This document shows positions 58,414 through 64,000 of a stretch of 64,000 bases of DNA, piece after piece. The position numbers and the translations under genes are program-made. Source of the DNA: Modestobacter muralis (GTDB lineage: Bacteria > Actinomycetota > Actinomycetes > Mycobacteriales > Geodermatophilaceae); contig NZ_JAAGWH010000041.1 in assembly GCF_010682105.1 (NCBI RefSeq), positions 62,001 to 126,000 of the forward strand. Reading direction: 5' to 3'. Numbering within the stretch: the first letter of the stretch is position 1; each line of letters starts with the position of its first letter. The notes beneath the pieces were generated by a model. The model did no database searches and was not told the DNA's origin. It saw only the letters and a list, made by a program, of their open reading frames with translations.

Positions 58414-58431
58414 AACAGTTGATTATGGAGT
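58407..58431. promoter_or_regulatory. Perfect inverted repeat over the recombinase start
   Basis: ACTCCATAA (58407-58415) and TTATGGAGT (58423-58431) with a 7-nt spacer. It is AT-richer than its surroundings and overlaps the ATG, so a bound protein could block expression. Confidence 0.65.
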
Positions 58432-58517
58432 GCTCCAATTCGTTTTCGCTGCATCGACTCCTGTGTCTGACGAGCGGTCGTTCGTTCGTTCACCGTCCTG
58501 AGTCGGACGAACGAGTG

Positions 58518-58523
58518 CACAAT
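58518..58523 (+). promoter_or_regulatory. -10-like CACAAT before the coiled-coil gene
   Basis: CACAAT is 6 nt before the GTG at 58530, as seen also before the DUF5703 gene. Reiterated GTTC/GAAC units lie just upstream (58478-58514). Confidence 0.4.
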
Positions 58524-58529
58524 GCAGTG

Positions 58530-59792
58530 GTGACCGCGGAAGCAGCGACCTGCGCTTACCCCCACTGCGAGCGCCCGGTGGCCCCGCCGCCGCCGACCGG
58601 CGGTCGCTCGTCGTACTGCGAGCTCCCCGGCCACAACCGCGCGACCGCCTTCGCCGCCCGCCGCGCCGAGGCCACCGGTCGCGCGACCAGCGCACCGGGC
58701 ACGGCAGCAGCGCCCCCGGCTCGCACCGACGTGACCCTCACCGAGGTCGCCGACCAGCTGCGGCAGACCCTCACCGACATCCAGCAGCAGGTCGACCGCG
58801 CCCGCGAGGCCCTCACCCGGGCAGCGGACGCCGAGCTGCTGGAGGCCGAGCGCGCCGCGGTCCGCACCGACGCGCGGCGGGAGATCGCCGAGGCCGACCA
58901 GCGTGCTGCCCTCGCCGACCGGGTGCGGGCGGTCGCGGAGAAGGCGACGCGGGAGGCGCTCGAGGCGGCCACCCGGGCCGACGCCGAGGCAGCAGCCGCG
59001 CAGGCCGACGCCGGGACCGCCCGAGCCGACGCGGCGGCCGCCCGGGCCGACGCAGCCGCAGCGCGGGAGCAGACCCGCGCCGCCGAGGAGGCCGCGGCCT
59101 CCGCCGGGGCAGCGGCCGCGCAGGCGCGCACCGACGCGGACGCAGCCGGAGCGCGCGCCGACGCGGCAGAGGCCACACGGCGGGACGCCGAGCGCGCCCG
59201 GGACGCGGCGGCCGGCGAGACCGCGGCGGCGCGCACCGAGACGACCCGGGCACTCGAGGCGCGCGACCGTGCCGCAGCCGACGCCGCGGCAGCCCGGGAC
59301 CAGGCAGCCGCGGCCGAGGCGGCGCGCGACCGGGCGCTGGGGGCCGAGCGCGCGGCGCACGCGGAGACCGAGGCCGCGCGGGCCGCCGCGGCACAGGCGG
59401 TCGGCCGGGCGGAGCTGGCCGAGGCGACCGCCCGGCTGGAGACCGCAGCCGCCGACGAGCGCGCCCGGGCGGCCGAGACCCGGACGACGGCCGAGGCGGA
59501 GCGGGCCGAGATGCAGGAGGCCCGCGCCGAGCGCGCCGAGCGGCACGCCGAGGAGAGCCGCCGCGACCGGCTGCGCGCCGAGGAGGCCCGCGACCACGCC
59601 GTCGCCGAGGCGGAGGCGGTCCGCGCCCAGCTGGCCACGCTCGCCGTCGCACCGGAGAGCGGGACGACGCCCCCGGCCGGACGCCCGCCCGAGGACTCCC
59701 CCGCTCCCGGGTCGTCCCGGGAGGACGCGGGCGCCCGGCCGACCCCCCAGGACGGCGACACCCCGCCGTCGTCCACCGCCGGGTCGCGCTGA
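58530..59792 (+). CDS. Zinc-finger plus long coiled-coil protein (KfrA-like architecture)
   Basis: A 420-residue protein. A small N-terminal C-C-C-H module (C8-x4-C13-x16-C30-x4-H35) is followed by a helix (AAFAARRAEATG). Then comes an Ala/Glu/Arg/Asp coiled coil from about residue 75 to 370 and a disordered Pro/Ser tail. The layout recalls plasmid KfrA-type DNA-binding coiled-coil proteins, although no KfrA domain is certain. It is divergent from the recombinase across a 116-bp gap with repeats, so it may control or assist it. GTG at 58527 or 58515 are alternative starts. Confidence 0.7.
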   Translation: MTAEAATCAYPHCERPVAPPPPTGGRSSYCELPGHNRATAFAARRAEATGRATSAPGTAAAPPARTDVTLTEVADQLRQTLTDIQQQVDRAREALTRAADAELLEAERAAVRTDARREIAEADQRAALADRVRAVAEKATREALEAATRADAEAAAAQADAGTARADAAAARADAAAAREQTRAAEEAAASAGAAAAQARTDADAAGARADAAEATRRDAERARDAAAGETAAARTETTRALEARDRAAADAAAARDQAAAAEAARDRALGAERAAHAETEAARAAAAQAVGRAELAEATARLETAAADERARAAETRTTAEAERAEMQEARAERAERHAEESRRDRLRAEEARDHAVAEAEAVRAQLATLAVAPESGTTPPAGRPPEDSPAPGSSREDAGARPTPQDGDTPPSSTAGSR

Positions 59793-59810
59793 GGGCGCGG
59801 GCCGGTTCCC

Positions 59811-59993
59811 TCAGCGCGCGGCGACCTCGGCCAGGAAGTCCCGCATCGACGCCGCGACCTGGTCGAGGTGGGACTCCAGCAGGACGTGGCCGCCGTCGAG
59901 GAGCTCGACGCGGGCGTCGGGCAGGTCGGTGGTGGAGGCCTGCGCCCCCGCCGGCCCGGAGACCTCGTGGGTGGCCCCGCAGATCGCGTCCGG
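59811..59993 (-). pseudogene. C-terminal fragment of an alpha/beta hydrolase
   Basis: Reads ARVELLDGGHVLLESHLDQV, then AASMRDFLAEVAAR and a stop. It is the catalytic-His end of a hydrolase, cut by an in-frame TGA at 59994-59996 with nothing recognisable beyond. The gap 59994-60104 holds no gene. Confidence 0.6.
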
Positions 59994-60104
59994 TCACTCG
60001 TCCAGGACCACCCGCGGCGTGAGTGGTGCTCGGCCGCGTGCGGCAACCGCGCCCGTGCCGTCCGGCACCGCCGGCACCGCGACACCGGCGCCTGACCGGC
60101 CCGG

Positions 60105-61355
60105 TCAGCCGCGACCGCCCTCCGCCGCGTCGACCGCGACCACCTCGTAGGTGTGGCCGGCCGCCCGGAGCCGCTCGACCAGCACCCCGCCCAGCGCGGT
60201 GGCCGGGGTGAGCGAGCCCGCACGGGCCGGCAGCCGGTCACCGTCCAGCGCGAGCGCGAGAGCGCTCTGCCCGAGCATCACCGCGGTCGCCGCGTAGCCG
60301 GGGTCGCCCCGGCCGGCAGCGGTCGCCCGGTAGCGACGGCCGTCCCCGGTGGTGGCGTCGACGACCATCCGGAACCAGCCCCTCTCCCGGGTCGCCGCGC
60401 TCGGGCCGGTGCCGGGAGCCGGCAGCAGGCGGTCGAGCACCCCGCGGGCCGGCGGGAAGGACAGCGCCCCGAACGCACCCGCCAGCGCCGCGGTCGTGCC
60501 GAGCGCGGTCGCCGCGCCCACCGGCCCCCGGCCGGTGCCCATGACCTCGCCGTAGCTCAGCGACCGGCCGTACCGCCAGCCCTGCAGCGCGTTGCTGCGC
60601 CGGACGATGCGGCTGTTGAACGACGCCATCACGAACGGCGCCGTCCATCGGCCGTCAGCGGTACGGGTCGGCGGTGCGGCGTCCCGTGGCTGCCGGGTGT
60701 CCGGCTCGGCCGCCCGGTCCGGGCTGAGCGCGAACGGGTCGCCGACCACCCGGCGCAGCGCGCGGTCCTGCCCGACGGCCTCGATCTGGGCGCGGGCGGA
60801 GTCGATCGTGCCCCCGCTGAAGCCACCGCGGGCGGTCGCCACCAGCCGGACGTCGCACAGCGGGCCGGCGCCGTCGGCGGCCGCGCGCTCGGCGAGCAGC
60901 AGGGTGCTGAGGTCGGAGGGGATCGAGTCGTACCCGCAGGCGTGCACGATCCGCGCCCCCGTCTCCTGGGCGATCGCGTCGACGCGGTCGATGGCCCGCC
61001 GGACGAACAGCACCTCCCCGGTGAGGTCGGCGTAGTGCGTGCCGGCGCGCGCGCAGGCCTCGACCAACGGCAGGCCGTGGCGCAGGTAGGGCCCGACCGT
61101 GCTGACCAGCACCCGGGTCTGCCCGGCGAGCGCGGCCAGCGACGCCGGGTCGCCGGAGTCGGCGGTCAGCACCGGCCAGTCCCGCGCGGCGCCCGGCAGC
61201 TCGCGCCGGACCGCCTCGCACCGCTCCCGGGACCGGCCGGCCAGCGCGATCCGCGTGCCCGGCGGCGCCTGCTCGGCGAGGTGGGCGGCCACCAGCCGGC
61301 CCACGAATCCGGACGCGCCGTAGAGGACCAGGTCGTACGGGCGCGTGTCGGTCAT
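60105..61355 (-). CDS. Saccharopine-dehydrogenase-like / trans-acting enoyl reductase-family protein
   Basis: A 416-residue NAD(P)-binding protein. DLVLYGASGFVGRLVAAHLA is the Rossmann motif; LVSTVGPYLRHGLPLVEACARAGTHYADLTGE and HACGYDSIPSDLS are hallmarks of the mycobacterial family that includes the trans-acting enoyl reductase Rv2953. Substrate likely a lipid intermediate, not shown. ATG at 61355. Confidence 0.88.
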   Translation of the reverse strand: MTDTRPYDLVLYGASGFVGRLVAAHLAEQAPPGTRIALAGRSRERCEAVRRELPGAARDWPVLTADSGDPASLAALAGQTRVLVSTVGPYLRHGLPLVEACARAGTHYADLTGEVLFVRRAIDRVDAIAQETGARIVHACGYDSIPSDLSTLLLAERAAADGAGPLCDVRLVATARGGFSGGTIDSARAQIEAVGQDRALRRVVGDPFALSPDRAAEPDTRQPRDAAPPTRTADGRWTAPFVMASFNSRIVRRSNALQGWRYGRSLSYGEVMGTGRGPVGAATALGTTAALAGAFGALSFPPARGVLDRLLPAPGTGPSAATRERGWFRMVVDATTGDGRRYRATAAGRGDPGYAATAVMLGQSALALALDGDRLPARAGSLTPATALGGVLVERLRAAGHTYEVVAVDAAEGGRG

Positions 61356-61401
61356 CGGGCCATCCTGCCGTCGCCGCGCCTCCCGCGCGGCCCGAGGTCG
61401 C

Positions 61402-61455
61402 TCAGCACGCGACGCACCCGCCGTCGACGACGAACGCCGCGCCGGTGTCGACGAC
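61402..61455 (-). pseudogene. C-terminal tip of an SDR gene
   Basis: VVDTGAAFVVDGGCVAC then stop is a classical SDR ending (T-G-x3-x-VDGG). Nothing SDR-like precedes it in frame. Only about 17 codons remain. Confidence 0.5.
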
Positions 61456-61595
61456 TGCGCTCGCCGTCGCGCTGCCGTGGCGGAGCCGACCGGCGTCCTG
61501 GCGAAGCGCCTCTTTGCTAGACCAGCAAGGATGCTTGCGACTGCGCCCGTCGCGCTGCACAGTCACCGCAGGCACACGGACGAGGGGCAGCCGCG

Positions 61596-62243
61596 ATGAC
61601 GCACGGGTTCGACAAGGACTACTGGGACCAGCACTGGCAGGACCGGACCGGTGGCACGGGGTCGATGGCCGGCAACCCGCCCAACCCGTACCTGGCCCGC
61701 GAGCTCGCCGACCTCGTGCCCGGCACGGCCCTGGACGCCGGCTGCGGCGCGGGCGCCGAGGCGCTGTGGCTCGCCGCGCACGGCTGGCAGGTGACGGCCG
61801 CCGACATCTCGGCCGAGGCACTGGCCCTGGCCGCGGACCGGGCCACCGCCGCCGGTGCCGAGGACCGGGTGCGGTGGGTCGAGGCCGACCTCGGCGTCTG
61901 GACGCCGGACAGCACGTTCGACCTGGTGACGACCCACTACGCGCACCCGGCCGTCCCGCAGCTCGACTTCTACTCCCGCCTCGCCTCCTGGGTGGCGCCC
62001 GGCGGGACCCTGCTCGTCGTCGGTCACCTGCACACCCACGGGCACGGCGGCCACGGCGAGCACGGCCACGGGGACGGCCCGCCCGCCGAGGCGTCGGTCA
62101 CCGCCGCCGCCGTCACCGCCCGGCTGGACGACGCCGAGTGGACGGTGGTCACCGCCGCGGAGCTGCAGCGCACCCTTCCCGGCGCGCACGGCCACGGCCG
62201 CACCCTGGACGACGTCGTCGTCCGCGCCACCCGGCGTCCCTGA
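61596..62243 (+). CDS. Class I SAM-dependent methyltransferase with His-rich loop
   Basis: A 215-residue methyltransferase. WDQHWQDR and NPYLARELADL start the fold; ALDAGCGAGAEALWLA is the SAM motif. After GGTLLVVGHLH a loop rich in His and Gly (THGHGGHGEHGHGDG) is inserted before the last strands. It resembles TehB-like thiopurine/tellurite methyltransferases. The loop could bind Zn, Ni or Cu. GAGGGG is upstream of the ATG. Confidence 0.85.
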   Translation: MTHGFDKDYWDQHWQDRTGGTGSMAGNPPNPYLARELADLVPGTALDAGCGAGAEALWLAAHGWQVTAADISAEALALAADRATAAGAEDRVRWVEADLGVWTPDSTFDLVTTHYAHPAVPQLDFYSRLASWVAPGGTLLVVGHLHTHGHGGHGEHGHGDGPPAEASVTAAAVTARLDDAEWTVVTAAELQRTLPGAHGHGRTLDDVVVRATRRP

Positions 62244-62255
62244 CCCGCGCCGCGG

Positions 62256-63077
62256 TCAGAGCCGGGGCCGCAGTTCCTCGGTCCACACGTCCCAGCCCAG
62301 CCGGGCGATCAGCACGGTGACCACCACGAGGAAGAACACCCGGATGAAGCGACTGCCCCGGGTGGTCGCCGTCCGCGCGCCGAGGTAGCCGCCGACGATG
62401 TTGGCCGCCCCCAGCAGCAGCCCCAGGCCCCAGAACACCGAGCCGTGCGGGATGAAGAACAGCAGCGCACCGAGGTTGGTCGCGCAGTTGACGATCTTGG
62501 CCTTGGCGCTGGCGGCGAGGAAGTCGTAGCCCAGCAGCGAGACCATCGCGAAGACCAGGAAGGAGCCCGTGCCGGGGCCGAGCACCCCGTCGTAGAAGCC
62601 GATGACCAGGCCGACGCCGGCGGCCACGCCGTGGTGGCGGCGGCCGGTGTGCCGCAGCGCGGTCACCTCCCCCAGCGCGGGCCGGAACAGCGTGAAGGCC
62701 CCGATCCCGACCAGGGCGACGACGATCACCAGCTTGAAGACCGCGGTCGGCAGCAGTGCGGCGATCGACGCACCGCCGGCGCTGGCCACCAGTGCGATGC
62801 CGGCCATCGGCAGGGCGGTGCGCAGGTCGGGCCGGACCCGCCGGTAGAAGGTGACCGCGCTGGTGGTCGTGCCGAGGATCGCGCCGAGCTTGTTGGTGGC
62901 CAGTGCCTGCACGGGGCTCAGCCCGGGGACCAGCAGCATCACCGGCAGCTGGATGAGCCCGCCGCCACCGACCACGGCGTCGACGAACCCGGCGGTCAGG
63001 CCGGCCAGCAGCACCAGGAGCAGGACCGGCGTGGTCAGCCCCTCGGGCAGCACGTCGACCGCGAGGACGTCGGTCAC
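62256..63077 (-). CDS. TSUP (TauE/SafE) family transporter
   Basis: A 273-residue membrane protein with about eight helices in two repeats: GLTAGFVDAVVGGGGLIQLPVML, and in the second half GFYDGVLGPGTGSFLVF. The family exports or imports sulfite, sulfonates or other organic anions. The GTG at 63077 has TAGCCT 6 nt upstream. It converges on the methyltransferase with a 12-bp gap. Confidence 0.92.
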   Translation of the reverse strand: MTDVLAVDVLPEGLTTPVLLLVLLAGLTAGFVDAVVGGGGLIQLPVMLLVPGLSPVQALATNKLGAILGTTTSAVTFYRRVRPDLRTALPMAGIALVASAGGASIAALLPTAVFKLVIVVALVGIGAFTLFRPALGEVTALRHTGRRHHGVAAGVGLVIGFYDGVLGPGTGSFLVFAMVSLLGYDFLAASAKAKIVNCATNLGALLFFIPHGSVFWGLGLLLGAANIVGGYLGARTATTRGSRFIRVFFLVVVTVLIARLGWDVWTEELRPRL

Positions 63078-63083
63078 CCGGGG

Positions 63084-63089
63084 AGGCTA
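63084..63089 (-). promoter_or_regulatory. -10 element of the TSUP gene (leaderless)
   Basis: TAGCCT on the minus strand is 6 nt before the GTG at 63077. Confidence 0.5.
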
Positions 63090-63109
63090 ACCAACCGCGG
63101 TGCGCGACC

Positions 63110-64000
63110 TCAGCGGTAGTCGACGTGCACGTGGTCGAAGTGGTTCTCCGTCACCCCGCCGCGGTCCTCCATCTGCTTCCACGACCCACCGGGCGAGCTG
63201 AGCATCCGCTGCTCCCAGATCACGTAGGCGACGCCGAGCTCGGACCAGTGCTCGATGAGGTACCGGGTGATCGCGTCGCCCAGCGCGGCGTTCGTGAGCA
63301 CCATGTAGTCCAGCGCGAGACCCGACGGGTGGCCGCCGGGGTCGGCGGCGCTGGCCCGGGTGCCGCCCAGGGTGAGACCGGCGGCGCCGGGCACCGCGGA
63401 CACGACCTGGTCGGCGGCGGCCTGCACCTGCGGCGCGACGCTGCCCGCGCGGTTGGTGATCCGGGCGACCGCTGCGCTGACCGCGCCGGTCGCCGCCGCG
63501 GCCGTCGTCCGGCGGGCGGGGGCAGCCGCCGGCGCGGCCGCCTCGGGCTCCTCCTCCGCAGCCGCCTCGGCCGCCGAAGCCGCCTCGGCGGCCTCCTCCG
63601 CAGCCGTGGCCTCGGCCTGCGCCTCGGCCTCGGCCTCGGCCTTCACGGCGGCCGCTGCCTCGGCCTCCGCGGCGAGCCGGGCGGCGGTCTCGGTCTCGAC
63701 CCGCCGGCGCTCGAGCTCGGCGGTGTCGGCGGCGGCCTGCGCCTGCTGGGCGGCGGTCTGCGCGGCCTCACGGCTGCTGCGGCTGGCGGCCAGCTGCTCC
63801 AGGGGCGCGAGGCCGCGAGCCGGGTCCACCGGCGCGGCCCGCCCGGCCAGGCCGACCTGCTCGGCCACGCTGACCGGCCCGGTTTCCGGAGCGGCCGTCG
63901 CGGCGGTCAGGCTGCCGGCGACCCCGGTGCCGGCGAGGACGGCGACCAGCACCGCGCCGGTCACCGCGGTGCCGAGCAGGGCCCCGGCGGGCGCACGGCG
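63110..64000 (-). CDS. Secreted coiled-coil protein with ARB_07466-like C-terminal domain, 5' partial
   Basis: The frame is open to the right edge (RRAPAGALLGTAV before the first in-window GTG), so the N-terminus is cut. A signal-peptide-like hydrophobic segment precedes Ala/Glu coiled coil (about 60-150). The last ~100 residues (LTLGGTRASAADPGGHPSGLALDY, HFDHVHVDYR) form a domain related to ARB_07466/M15-type peptidoglycan hydrolases, with GHPSGLALD and DHVHV as likely metal-binding segments. Probably a cell-wall protein. Confidence 0.75.
   Translation of the reverse strand, partial: RRAPAGALLGTAVTGAVLVAVLAGTGVAGSLTAATAAPETGPVSVAEQVGLAGRAAPVDPARGLAPLEQLAASRSSREAAQTAAQQAQAAADTAELERRRVETETAARLAAEAEAAAAVKAEAEAEAQAEATAAEEAAEAASAAEAAAEEEPEAAAPAAAPARRTTAAAATGAVSAAVARITNRAGSVAPQVQAAADQVVSAVPGAAGLTLGGTRASAADPGGHPSGLALDYMVLTNAALGDAITRYLIEHWSELGVAYVIWEQRMLSSPGGSWKQMEDRGGVTENHFDHVHVDYR

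Overview
The window is high-GC DNA with strongly G/C-ending codons, many GTG starts and many apparently leaderless genes. It encodes a Pup-proteasome system (pup, prcB, prcA, dop, arc), mycothiol enzymes (mshC and a mycothiol-dependent isomerase-like protein), and actinobacterial gene neighbours (DUF3090, SCO1664-type protein, DUF5703). This points to an actinomycete. Geodermatophilaceae (Geodermatophilus, Blastococcus, Modestobacter) is my best guess, from gene content alone. I see one tRNA, no rRNA, no CRISPR array and no insertion sequence.

Layout. 0-10 kb: a photolyase-like gene cut by the left edge, then the proteasome locus read leftwards (arc, dop, pup, an endonuclease VII-type HNH gene, prcB, prcA), with a 2H phosphoesterase and a mycothiol-dependent isomerase-like gene on the other strand. 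No pafA ligase is present here. 9.9-16.3 kb: RecB-family nuclease, HAD phosphatase, a sortase with a CHRD-domain surface protein, copC-copD, and a frameshifted acetyltransferase. 16.3-31 kb: core metabolism and repair: metH, PAC2, dgt, the mshC / SCO1664 / DUF3090 / phosphatase cluster, uppP, an aldo/keto reductase coupled to a RecD2-type helicase, and a GlsB-type stress protein. 31-36.5 kb: a DUF2470 gene divergent from rpsD across a DtxR/IdeR-like iron box, a SpoIIE phosphatase, an M20 peptidase and tRNA-Leu(GAG).

36.5-64 kb is more accessory. It begins with a copper-flavoured cluster: rhodanese lipoprotein, Tat multicopper oxidase, DUF305 protein with its own sortase, and a small membrane protein. 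Related inverted repeats lie upstream of three of these units. Next comes about 1.9 kb of decayed DNA holding an MFS pseudogene and a duplicated SDR start. Further right are an NAD-dependent epimerase, an FAD monooxygenase, amino-acid permeases, an SDR, a large CE15-like hydrolase, two coupled ATP-grasp ligases, and a CDP-alcohol phosphotransferase. A tyrosine recombinase lies divergent from a zinc-finger/coiled-coil protein, with 36-bp direct repeats beside the recombinase. An enoyl-reductase-like gene, a methyltransferase, a TSUP transporter and a secreted protein cut by the right edge close the window.

The most unusual signals are four: two paralogous sortase/substrate pairs sharing a non-LPXTG C-terminal motif; the copper cluster with shared operator-like repeats; the recombinase/coiled-coil module with repeats and a perfect operator; and the coupled canonical plus circularly permuted ATP-grasp pair.
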